Shown here piece after piece: positions 8,100-17,105 of a stretch of 45,935 bases of DNA (the first letter of the stretch is position 1; every line of letters begins with the position of its first letter). Origin of the DNA: Phycisphaerae bacterium (GTDB lineage: Bacteria > Planctomycetota > Phycisphaerae > JAJVII01); NCBI GenBank assembly GCA_022072085.1, contig JAJVII010000027.1, positions 1-45,935 on the forward strand. Direction: 5' to 3'. The notes beneath the pieces were generated by a model that had not been told where the DNA came from, searched no databases, and saw only the letters and a list, made by a program, of their open reading frames with translations. Both the position numbers and the translations under genes were made by a program.

Positions 8100-10168
8100 G
8101 CGACGCCTCCTCGACGGGTCAGCAGCAGGCCGGCGGGCAGGAAGAGCAGATCGGCCAGCCAGGCGGCGGCCAGTCCGCCGGCCAGGAAGACCCCGAACAG
8201 CGCCGTCGGGCGGAATGGCGCGACGGCGAACAGGGCGAACGCGGCGGCGGTGGCCAGGGCGGTGACGGTCATGGGGCGGGCCGTTTCGCGCCAGGCGTGG
8301 CGCACGGCGGCCCGGTCCCCGCCGCGGCGGCGGTAGCGGACCAGGAAGTGGATCGTCCCGTCCACCGCCAGGCCCAGCAGCAGCGAGCCGATCATCGCCG
8401 TCGCGACGTCCAGCCGCACCGAAAGCGCGGCCATCGCCCCGAAGCAGGCGATGACGGGCAGGGCGTTGGCCAGCACGGCGACGACGGCGGCGACAACGCT
8501 CCGCGCCAGGACCGCGAGGATGGCCGCGAACAGCAGGGCCGTCGCCGCCAGCCCGCGCAGCAGGCCTCGAAAGATGTGCTCCTGGCCGGCCAGGATGACC
8601 GGCACGGCGCCGGTGAGTTCAGCCGCGGCGCCCAGCGCGGCGGCCCTTTCGCGGGCGGCGTCGGCCAGTGCGTCCAGTTCGCCGGCGCGGCTGGAGTCGA
8701 TGCGGCCGAGGATGGCCCGCTGACCGGCGGCGCCGTCGCGCGGCAGCAGAAGCTCGGTGCGGCGGACCAGGTCGCTGCGGTCCTCCGCGAGCCAACGCTG
8801 GAGCGCGGCCCAGGGCTCGTCGCGGCCGGTGACGATGAGGACGAACGGCGTCATGCCGGTCAGCCGCGATTCGAGGAATCGGTAGTCGCGGTGCAGGCGG
8901 TCGCGCGGCGAAAGGTAACTCAACGGGTCGTTCATGCTGTGCAGCCGCAGCAGGGCGGCCGTTCCGGCGGCGGCGACCAGTGCGAACGCGACGACGATGG
9001 CTGCGGGCCTGGCGGCGATCAGACGCCACAGCGGCGCGACCCAGCCCGCGCGGCCGCGCGGGTTCGTCCGCCGTCGTCCGCCGCCGACGCCCAGCAGCGC
9101 CGCCAGCGACGGGCAGACCAGCAGGTTGATCGCCCATGCCAACACAATGCCGGCGCCAGCGACCAGGCCGAAGCGAATCACCGGCGGCGAGTCGGCCAGC
9201 GCCAGGCTGAGCGTGCCGATCAGCGTCGTCGCGGCCGCCAGCGTGCCCGGCCAGAAGACACGCCGCACGCAGGCGACGCGGGCGGCCCGCTCCAGCCGCC
9301 CGCCGCGGCCGCGGTCCTGCATGACCGCCACCACGTGCACCGCCAGCGACATCGCCAGCACGAACACCAGCGGCGGGATGATATTGAGGATCAGGTTACC
9401 AGCCACGCCGGCTGCCACTTGCAGGCCCACGGCTCCCAGCGTGGCAGCCGAGCACACCAGCAGCACGGCCGCCGTTGCCCGCCACGAACGCAGCAGCACC
9501 AGCAGCACCGCCACGCCGCACAGCGCGACCGCGGGCAGGACCAGCCGCAGGCTGCGGTTGGAGGCTTCGGTGATCGCGGCGTTGGCGACGGGCGGCCCGC
9601 CCCAGTGGATGCCCTCGGGCGGCGCGAAGGCGTCAGCTTCGCTTTGCACGCGGTCGAGCATCGCCGGGAAGTCGCTGCGCTGCGACGGATTCAGCCGGGC
9701 GGCCACCGCCAGCGTCCGGCCGTCGGGGCTGACCATGTTGCCCACCACGCGCGGCAGGCGCATGCGGATGGCGGCTTGCTCCATCATGTCCGCGGGCGAG
9801 AACACCTGCTGCACTTCGGGCCGGCGGCGGAGGAGGTCGGCCAGTCTGCCGGCCCGGGCCAACTCGGCCGGGTCGTCAGGCTGCGGAACGGGCCAGGCGG
9901 CGACGATGTAGTCGTCCGTGCCGTAACGGCGCTCCAGGGCCTGGTAGTGCTCGGCCATCGGGCCGCCGGCCTTCATCCAGAACGAGAGCGAGTTGTCGGT
10001 GCGATAGCCGCGGGCCGCGACGACGGCCGCGACGACCGACGCCGCGAGCGTCGCCGCCGCGACGATCCGGCGCCGCCGCAGGGGCCCGGCGATCAGCAGG
10101 GTCGCCAGCCCGCGGCGCGTGCGGCGCCGGTGGCCGGTCGCGTCATGTTGTGAAGCGTCTTGCGTCAT
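8096..10168 (-). CDS. RND superfamily (MMPL-type) exporter
   Basis: The 690-residue protein has two homologous halves. Each has one membrane helix, a large periplasmic loop and then a block of five helices; TM1 lies near 35-55, TM2-6 near 208-355, TM7 near 390-410 and TM8-12 near 530-685. The second block contains GLAVDGTIHFLVRYRR, where RND proteins of the MMPL/HpnN/SSD class have the GxxxDyxiy-type helix involved in proton coupling. MMPL and HpnN relatives move lipids such as mycolates or hopanoids to the outer membrane. The gene starts 4 bases after the phosphatase-like gene and overlaps the adenylating enzyme gene, so it is in the middle of one operon. It probably exports the lipid product of the cluster; the cargo is inferred only from neighbours. 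Confidence 0.85.
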   Translation of the reverse strand: MTQDASQHDATGHRRRTRRGLATLLIAGPLRRRRIVAAATLAASVVAAVVAARGYRTDNSLSFWMKAGGPMAEHYQALERRYGTDDYIVAAWPVPQPDDPAELARAGRLADLLRRRPEVQQVFSPADMMEQAAIRMRLPRVVGNMVSPDGRTLAVAARLNPSQRSDFPAMLDRVQSEADAFAPPEGIHWGGPPVANAAITEASNRSLRLVLPAVALCGVAVLLVLLRSWRATAAVLLVCSAATLGAVGLQVAAGVAGNLILNIIPPLVFVLAMSLAVHVVAVMQDRGRGGRLERAARVACVRRVFWPGTLAAATTLIGTLSLALADSPPVIRFGLVAGAGIVLAWAINLLVCPSLAALLGVGGGRRRTNPRGRAGWVAPLWRLIAARPAAIVVAFALVAAAGTAALLRLHSMNDPLSYLSPRDRLHRDYRFLESRLTGMTPFVLIVTGRDEPWAALQRWLAEDRSDLVRRTELLLPRDGAAGQRAILGRIDSSRAGELDALADAARERAAALGAAAELTGAVPVILAGQEHIFRGLLRGLAATALLFAAILAVLARSVVAAVVAVLANALPVIACFGAMAALSVRLDVATAMIGSLLLGLAVDGTIHFLVRYRRRGGDRAAVRHAWRETARPMTVTALATAAAFALFAVAPFRPTALFGVFLAGGLAAAWLADLLFLPAGLLLTRRGGVA

Positions 10169-10172
10169 CGCG

Positions 10173-10763
10173 TCATCCGCGCCGTCCGCCTTCAGCCGTC
10201 CGCACCGGCGGCTGCGGCAGTCGGCGGTAAGGCCGGTAGTCGCCCAGGAACTGCCGCACCGGCGGCTCGGGCGGGCTGCCGGCGATCCGCGTCAATTCCG
10301 CCATTGCCTTGTCCGCGGACCAACTCTGGACATACATCCGATAGAGGGCCGTCAGCTCGCCGCCGAAGGCGCTGTCGCCCGGGCTGTGCACCAGCACCGG
10401 CCGATTGTCCGGGTCGGCGACGATCTGCATGAACCGGTCGGCCAACTCGCCCGTCAGGCCGGCCTCGTGCATCGCCAGGGGGATGATGCGGATGCCCAAC
10501 CGCTCGGCCTGGTCGAGGTTGGGGCTCTTCCAGCCGCTCTCGGACGCGCCCGGCGGCGTAAGCAGGACGACGGTGCGGATGTGGTAATCGTTGCGCACGC
10601 GCCGCCAGTCCAGGTCGCCCGGCTGCCAGCAGGCGTAGAGCGTATCTTCCTCGACGTCGTAGATCGCCGGGGCTGTCCGGTATTGCCGCCACGCCCCGAA
10701 CCCGATCGCCGCCACGAACGCCGCCGCCAAGCCGGCCAGCAGTCTGCCTCTGGCGTGTTTCAT
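10173..10763 (-). CDS. Tyrosine/dual-specificity phosphatase fold, predicted inactive
   Basis: This is a 196-residue protein with an N-terminal membrane anchor or signal (about 7-24) and a cysteine-phosphatase-like domain: RTVVLLTPPG, IRIIPLAMHE, then RPVLVHSPGDSAFGGELTALYRM. The last segment aligns with the PTP loop PVLVHCxxGxxRTGxxxALYRM. The catalytic cysteine is Ser127 (codon AGC), the loop glycine is replaced and the phosphate-binding arginine is Phe. All other framework positions, including the following YRM helix, are kept, so it reads as a maintained pseudoenzyme rather than decay. The start at 10763 overlaps the hydrolase stop (ATGA). It may bind a phosphorylated or anionic ligand, or act as a regulatory or scaffold protein on the periplasmic side. 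Confidence 0.75.
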   Translation of the reverse strand: MKHARGRLLAGLAAAFVAAIGFGAWRQYRTAPAIYDVEEDTLYACWQPGDLDWRRVRNDYHIRTVVLLTPPGASESGWKSPNLDQAERLGIRIIPLAMHEAGLTGELADRFMQIVADPDNRPVLVHSPGDSAFGGELTALYRMYVQSWSADKAMAELTRIAGSPPEPPVRQFLGDYRPYRRLPQPPVRTAEGGRRG

Positions 10764-11521
10764 GTCCAGTCCTCCCGCATCCCTCCGTCCAGGAACTCCA
10801 CCGCTGCGCGGGCCACCTGCGCCTGGCGGCCCTTGAAGAAGTGATCCGCCCCGGCGAACCAGAGCGTCGTCATGCCTGCCGATGCCGCCGCGAAATCGCG
10901 GTAGCGGTCCGCCGGCGTCGCGAAGTCGTTGTCCGAGCAGATCAGCAGCCGCCGGTGATCCGAGCGGGCCAGGCCGGCGAAGTCGTGCGTCGCCAGCGTC
11001 GGGCAGACGGCCACCGCCGCTGCCAGGTCGTGGCCGTTCAGCGAGCCGCCGTTGCGGCACTGGGCCAGGTCACGCAGCCGCTCGCTGAGCAGGTAGGCCC
11101 CGAAGCTGTAGCCGATCCCCGCTCGCGGCAGGTCGCCCAGCTCGGCAGCCAGGAAGTCGTCGGCTGCCGCCACGTCGGCCAGCTTCTCCAGGTCGTCCGG
11201 CGCGTGGCCGGTCGCCAGAAACGCGCTCATGCGGTCGGCCAGCTCGCCCGGCGGCGGGGCGCCGTCGCTGGCGCCGTTGCCGCGATAGTCGAACCGAAGG
11301 GCCGCCCAGCCGCCCGCCGGCAGACCAGCCGCCAGCGCCGCGACGACGTTGTTGCTCATCTGCCCGCCCATGAAGGGGTGGGGGTTGGCGATCCAGGCCA
11401 CGCCGCGGACCTCGCCGTTGGCCGGGTAACTCAGCTCCCCGGCCAACGTGAGCCCGTCAGCCGTCGCGAAACGGACGCCCTCGGCGAAGACGTCGCAGGA
11501 TGTCGTGTCGGCAGAGGTCAT
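10760..11521 (-). CDS. Alpha/beta hydrolase
   Basis: A 253-residue single-domain hydrolase. The nucleophile elbow is GYSFGAYL (G-x-S-x-G), the oxyanion/early strand region is WIANPHPFMGGQMSNNVV, the acidic residue is probably in LLICSDNDFATP, and the catalytic histidine is in WFAGADHFFKG. This is the dienelactone/KANL3-like branch that often acts as an esterase or thioesterase. The start at 11521 is the only sensible one because everything upstream in frame is repeat island D. It is coupled by ATGA to the phosphatase-like gene. In context it may release an acyl group from a thioester carrier or trim the lipid product. Fold is confident, substrate is not. Confidence 0.82.
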   Translation of the reverse strand: MTSADTTSCDVFAEGVRFATADGLTLAGELSYPANGEVRGVAWIANPHPFMGGQMSNNVVAALAAGLPAGGWAALRFDYRGNGASDGAPPPGELADRMSAFLATGHAPDDLEKLADVAAADDFLAAELGDLPRAGIGYSFGAYLLSERLRDLAQCRNGGSLNGHDLAAAVAVCPTLATHDFAGLARSDHRRLLICSDNDFATPADRYRDFAAASAGMTTLWFAGADHFFKGRQAQVARAAVEFLDGGMREDWT

Positions 11522-11532
11522 CGGTTCGTTCC

Positions 11533-11890
11533 ACACTCGGCACTCAGCACTCAGCACTCGGCACTCCTCCGGAGAGGGGGACCGGTCCCCTTTTCGCGAA
11601 GACGCGAAAAGCGGACCAGTCCCCTTCAGAGCGGACAGTCCCCGGTTGCACTCTTCTCCCTCTCCCTCGCACGCGAGGGAGAGGGCCGGGGTGAGGGTGT
11701 CTTCATTCCGCACTCGCAACTCGAAACTTGAAACTCGTCACTCGGCACTCCTCCGGAGAGGGGGACCGGTCCCCTTTTCGCGAAGACGCGAAAAGCGGAC
11801 CAGTCCCCGGTTGCACTCTTCTCCCTCTCCCTCGCACGCGAGGGAGAGGGCCGGGGTGAGGGTGTCCTCATTCCGCACTCCGCACTCAGC
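11533..11890. repeat. Repeat island D: duplicated 128-bp hairpin-rich unit
   Basis: Copy 1 is 11555-11701 and copy 2 is 11739-11866. The two are identical by eye over 128 bases except that copy 1 has 19 extra bases at 11625-11643, themselves a partial echo of the preceding segment. Each unit contains three palindromes: GGGGGACCGGTCCCC, TTTTCGCGAAGACGCGAAAA, and CTCTCCCTCGC paired with GCGAGGGAGAG. The units are flanked and separated by arrays of CACTCNG/GCACTC steps of period about 7. The island occupies the whole gap between the reductase and hydrolase genes. Confidence 0.9.
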
Positions 11891-11916
11891 GCTCGCTCCG
11901 TTGGAGAGGGCCGGGC

Positions 11917-13485
11917 CTACCGGACCGAGGCGTAATGCTCGCTCTCCAACTGCTCGACCGTCGTGGGGCACTCGTTCATGAACTGCTGGAATATCATCGC
12001 CAGCTTGAGCGCCAGCTCCATGTCGCCGTCGATGCTCACCCGGTCGTCCAGGAACGCCGCCTGCGGGCTGCGCTGCCCGTCGATCACTTCGCCCAGCGTG
12101 CGGCCGTCCAGCCGATAGAGCACGTCAGGCGGCGCGCCTCGGCCACCGGCGAGAACGCCGGTCAGTCGGCCTGCGTCGAAGCTCAGGTCCCACCGCCCGC
12201 CGCCGCTGCCGGTGATCTCGAAGCCCATCGTCACGGTCATCGCGGCCACGCGGGCGACGATCGAATCGGGCATCCGCCGGGGCAGAAAGCCCTCGAAGTA
12301 ACGTCGCGGGAATCCGTCGTCGGTGGCGTCGGGGGCGTCGTTGGCAGCCGGACGGGCGGCCGGTCGCCGGCCCCACTGCCGCGAGCGGGCGTAGTCGATC
12401 AGGCGGCTGAGATAGGCCTCGTCCAGCGTCGGCGGCGTCAGGCCCAGCCGGGCGATCAGGCCGCCCGTCGCGCCCAGCGTGAACAGCGGCCCGGGCCCGA
12501 AGTACTGGCGGAGCTGGTCGACCTGACCGTCAAAGACCCGCTGCCAGACGTTCTGCGGGTCGGGGGACGGGGTGCCCGGCTCGTCGGCGATGCAACCGAC
12601 GTCCATCTCCAGCGCCCGGTTGGTCCAGTCGCGAAGTTGAAGCACGGTCGGCGGGGCAGGGTGTAGGATCGGCCAGACGCCGTCGGCGCAGGCCGGGTCG
12701 TTCACGATTGCGGCCATCAGCGTCGCGGCCCAGTCCAGCGGCACGACGGCCGGCGTGTAGGCGACGCGCCCGGGCAGCACCAGCGGCAGCCGGATCGGCG
12801 CGGGACGGCCCTGCGACCGCCACCGCGACCGCATCGTGTCCAGCGTCCGCAGTACGCGGTAGAGCCCGGTGAAGCCGTGGACGGCGCCGTCGCTCCACCG
12901 CCCGACGACGATGCCGGGCCGATGGATCGTGACGACGGCGCTGGTGCGGGCGGCGAACTGGCGGACGAGTTGTTCGCCCTGCCATTTGCTCTTCTCGTAG
13001 GCGTTGGTGAACAGGTGCGGCCGACGGGCGTCGTCCGGGTCCACCGTGCCCGTGACCCGTCCGGCGACGTAGGCGGTCGAAACATGATGCACGTGGGCGA
13101 TGCCGTAGCGCTCCGCGAGTGAGAGCACGCGCGCGGTCCCCTGGACGTTGGTCGCGAAGGGCTCGCCGTCGGCGGTCGGGTCGAACTGCGTGCTGCCGGC
13201 GACGTGCAGCAGCGTCGAGACGCCGGCCAGGGCGGCGTCGGCCTGGGCACGGTCCATCCCCAGGTCGGCGACGGCCAGGTCCGCGGGGACCGCCCGGGCG
13301 TCGGCGCCGGCGAGGTCCTCGTCGGCCAGAAAGTCGGCCAGCCGCTGGTCGGCGGTGCGGGAGTCGGCCGGGCGGATGAGCAGGCGCAGCCGCCGTCCCG
13401 CGCGCAGCAGGCGTGCACAGAGTTCGCGCCCGACGATGCCCAGCCCGCCGGTGGCCAGCAGGACGTCTTGCTGTGATGAATTCAT
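11917..13485 (-). CDS. Extended SDR / fatty-acyl-reductase-like protein with SCP2-like C-terminus
   Basis: A 522-residue two-domain protein. Residues 1-330 form a Rossmann domain of the NAD_binding_4 (thioester reductase/male sterility) type: LLATGGLGIVG (TGxxGxxG, T12-G19), HVAGSTQFDP, HHVSTAYVAG (S136) and the YxxxK pair Y163/K167 in NAYEKSKWQGEQ. Such enzymes reduce acyl thioesters to aldehyde or alcohol. Residues of about 405-522 (FEGFLPRRMPDS, RWDLSFDAGRLTG, VLYRLDGRTLGEVIDGQ, AFLDDRVSIDGDMELALKLA) have the pattern of a sterol-carrier-protein-2 lipid-binding domain. The start at 13485 has GGGAG about 11 bases upstream and immediately precedes the Rossmann fold. It is the first gene of the probable lipid operon. 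Confidence 0.8.
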   Translation of the reverse strand: MNSSQQDVLLATGGLGIVGRELCARLLRAGRRLRLLIRPADSRTADQRLADFLADEDLAGADARAVPADLAVADLGMDRAQADAALAGVSTLLHVAGSTQFDPTADGEPFATNVQGTARVLSLAERYGIAHVHHVSTAYVAGRVTGTVDPDDARRPHLFTNAYEKSKWQGEQLVRQFAARTSAVVTIHRPGIVVGRWSDGAVHGFTGLYRVLRTLDTMRSRWRSQGRPAPIRLPLVLPGRVAYTPAVVPLDWAATLMAAIVNDPACADGVWPILHPAPPTVLQLRDWTNRALEMDVGCIADEPGTPSPDPQNVWQRVFDGQVDQLRQYFGPGPLFTLGATGGLIARLGLTPPTLDEAYLSRLIDYARSRQWGRRPAARPAANDAPDATDDGFPRRYFEGFLPRRMPDSIVARVAAMTVTMGFEITGSGGGRWDLSFDAGRLTGVLAGGRGAPPDVLYRLDGRTLGEVIDGQRSPQAAFLDDRVSIDGDMELALKLAMIFQQFMNECPTTVEQLESEHYASVR

Positions 13486-13603
13486 GCGGTTCCGACTCCC
13501 TGGCGCAGGCGGCTCGGCGGTGCAGGGGCCTGATAGTGCAAACGGCGTGCCAGAACGCCCAGTGCGGCGGACGAGGCCGAAAAGGGGCCTGTGGCGTGAA
13601 GAA

Positions 13604-13621
13604 ATTGCACCGCTTTGCAAT
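13604..13621 (-). promoter_or_regulatory. Candidate operator upstream of the reductase operon
   Basis: Perfect inverted repeat ATTGCA-N6-TGCAAT, 120 bases upstream of the reductase start and just outside repeat island C. It is the only AT-leaning stretch in this gap. A transcription-factor site is an inference; no matching regulator is identified. Confidence 0.35.
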
Positions 13622-13640
13622 ATCTGCACAGGCGGATAGG

Positions 13641-13918
13641 ATTCACCACAGAGGCACAGAGAAGAGAGGAGAAGAGGATTTATCCGCAGATTACGCAGAT
13701 GGCGCAGATTTGTGCGAAGAGCAGAACGGGAGAACCGCGAATGGACGCGAATGGACACGAATGGGAAAGAGAAAGATTTCTGATTTCTGATTCTTGATTT
13801 CAGATTTCGGATTCCTCATTCGCGTCGATTCGCGGTTCGCTCTTCTTCTCTTTGGTGAACTCTGCGTAATCTGCGTAATCTGCGGACGACCTCTCTTCTA
13901 CGGACCTCGGTGGTGAAT
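13641..13918. repeat. Nested mirror repeat island C
   Basis: The most complete small copy of the family. Left outer ATTCACCACAGAGGCAC (13641), left middle ATCCGCAGATTACGCAGAT (from 13682), left inner GAATGGACGC/GAATGGACAC/GAATGG (about 13739-13764), an AT-rich centre with TTTCTGATT-like steps (13775-13813), then right inner (about 13816-13838), right middle (about 13859-13885) and right outer (about 13899-13918) as reverse complements. It stops 3 bases before the ATG of the sensor kinase gene. Confidence 0.85.
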
Positions 13919-13921
13919 CGC

Positions 13922-15454
<1,533 letters not shown>

Positions 15455-15461
15455 GTCACTC

Positions 15462-16946
15462 TCACTGCCCGTCGGGCTGCGTGGCCGGGGCGTTGGTCTG
15501 CTGCTGTTGCTGCTGCTCCTTGATCTGCTGCATGCGGGCGTTCACTTCGTCCATCTTCATATCCTTGCGGCCGGTGGCCTTCTGCATCGCATCCAGCGCG
15601 GCGGCGGCCTCGGGGGCGGACATCGGGGCGTTGAGTTCCTCTGTTGTGAGCGTGCGGCCCTCCTGTGCGGCGGCGGCCTGCCGCTGGGCCTGGATCTCCT
15701 GGACCACCTTGAACAGCGCCTCATCCACCGCGAACAGCGTCGAGGCCGGGCTGAACTCCGCCCCGCAGGCCGACGCCCCGCCCATGACGCTGATGCCCAT
15801 GTCGGACTTCACGCGAAAAAAGCCGTGGCCGGGGTTGACGTTGTGGACCTCGCCGGCGCCCAGGACCTTGCTCCACAGCTCGCGGCCGCTGGTCGCGTCG
15901 GTGACGGTGACGCGGTTGGCCGCGTAGTAGGAGAAGACCCACAGCTCGCCGGGCGTGGTGAGCAGGAAGTCGGTCTCGATGCCCGTGCCCTCGCCGCCGA
16001 CGCCGAAGTGGTGCTCGGCGTAGCCCGCGCCGTAGTGCTTGTAGGGGGCGACCAGCACGGAGATGTCCACGTCGCTGGTCACCTTGACGTGGTTGCCCGC
16101 GAGGGTGAGCGTGTAAACGCCTCCCTTGGGCACAACGCCCGACCAGAGGTCCTTGCCGCTGTCGATGTCGGTCACGGTGGCCTTGGCGTCGGTGTAGTAG
16201 CTGATGAGGTTCAGGTCGTTCTTGCCCTCGGTGATCTTGCCGACGTAGGTGCGGAACAGCCGCCCGGCGCCGCGGCCCTCAGCCGCCGGCACGAAATACC
16301 CCTCGTCGTAGTAGACCTGGGCGGAGATGGCCGGCCGGTCGGCGCGGAACTCCAGCACGTGGCTGCGCAGCGGCGCCAGGGCCTCGCCGACGATCTCGTG
16401 AAAGGCGCCGGCCTTCAGCTTGCCCTTGTGGACCAGCTTGTCGGCGGTCAGGTCGGTGATCGTGACCTCGCAGTCCTCCCACGCCCAGGCGATGACGCGG
16501 CAGTCGGGCGAGTGCGACGCGCTGGAGGGCAACTGGCCGAACAGCGTGTCGGAGCGAAAGCTGCCATTCTGGTCGCGCAGCCAGTAGCCGACAACCGCGC
16601 AGGCCGACGGCGTGCCGACCAGGATGCTCGCCTTCTTGTTGGCGACGAAGCTGAAGACGCCGCGGCCGGTGGGCACGTGGATGGTCTGGCGGCGGTCGAC
16701 CTTGCCGGAGTAGACCGTGCCGCCGCGCTCCATCGAGATGATGCGCACCAGCGTGTCGTTCTCGAAGCCGTGGATGATGGCCTCGGTCGCGGTGTAGAAG
16801 TACGTCGTGTAGAGCTTCTGCCCGGCGAAGGCCTCCAGCGTGGTCGGCGCGACGGCCTGCGGCTGGGTGGTCGGCGCGGGAGCGTCGGCCCCCGAAGCCG
16901 GCAGGCAGAGCAGCAGCGACAGGAGCAGGGCGGCGGCGGTCCTCAT
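15462..16946 (-). CDS. Secreted beta-rich protein, three internal repeats
   Basis: A 494-residue protein with a signal peptide (LLLSLLLCLPASGAD). The body resembles IgGFc-binding/adhesin-like beta-sandwich proteins and contains repeated blocks of the form xVTxTDxxSGKxLWxxxLxxGxxx: VTITDLTADKLVHKGKLKAG, ATVTDIDSGKDLWSGVVPKG and VTVTDATSGRELWSKVLGAG, each followed by a strand pair ending in (D)ISV. A Q-rich, probably helical tail follows (KEQQQQQQT). The start has GGGGAA upstream and gives a clean signal peptide. It lies on the opposite strand between the sensor kinase and its probable response regulator, ending 7 bases from the kinase stop. A surface or periplasmic role is likely; the function is not known. 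Confidence 0.7.
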   Translation of the reverse strand: MRTAAALLLSLLLCLPASGADAPAPTTQPQAVAPTTLEAFAGQKLYTTYFYTATEAIIHGFENDTLVRIISMERGGTVYSGKVDRRQTIHVPTGRGVFSFVANKKASILVGTPSACAVVGYWLRDQNGSFRSDTLFGQLPSSASHSPDCRVIAWAWEDCEVTITDLTADKLVHKGKLKAGAFHEIVGEALAPLRSHVLEFRADRPAISAQVYYDEGYFVPAAEGRGAGRLFRTYVGKITEGKNDLNLISYYTDAKATVTDIDSGKDLWSGVVPKGGVYTLTLAGNHVKVTSDVDISVLVAPYKHYGAGYAEHHFGVGGEGTGIETDFLLTTPGELWVFSYYAANRVTVTDATSGRELWSKVLGAGEVHNVNPGHGFFRVKSDMGISVMGGASACGAEFSPASTLFAVDEALFKVVQEIQAQRQAAAAQEGRTLTTEELNAPMSAPEAAAALDAMQKATGRKDMKMDEVNARMQQIKEQQQQQQTNAPATQPDGQ

Positions 16947-17105
16947 GGCGTTCCCCTTGGCGATTGGGTGCGTTCGAGCGGGCGACCGCGCGCCCGCCAT
17001 ACCCGGTTGGACGCCCGCCCGGCCCCGCGGGTTCCCGGCCGGCGGAGGGAAGGGGCCAGGGCTCGCCGTCGCCATCGGGCGGCGGAGCGGCTAAGATGTC
17101 AGGCC

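Noticed and set aside
13641-13918. CRISPR array or tandem-repeat locus
   Set aside because: Units are of period 9-10 without spacers and are arranged symmetrically; no cas gene is near.
15507-17105. Large N-terminal extension of the NtrC-type regulator
   Set aside because: The extension is the antisense of the secreted protein at 15462-16946; the receiver domain starts right after the ATG at 17106.
16947-17105. Sigma54 -24/-12 promoter between the secreted protein and regulator genes
   Set aside because: Several GG-N10-GC pairs exist by chance in this GC-rich stretch; none has a convincing TGGCAC-N5-TTGC form.
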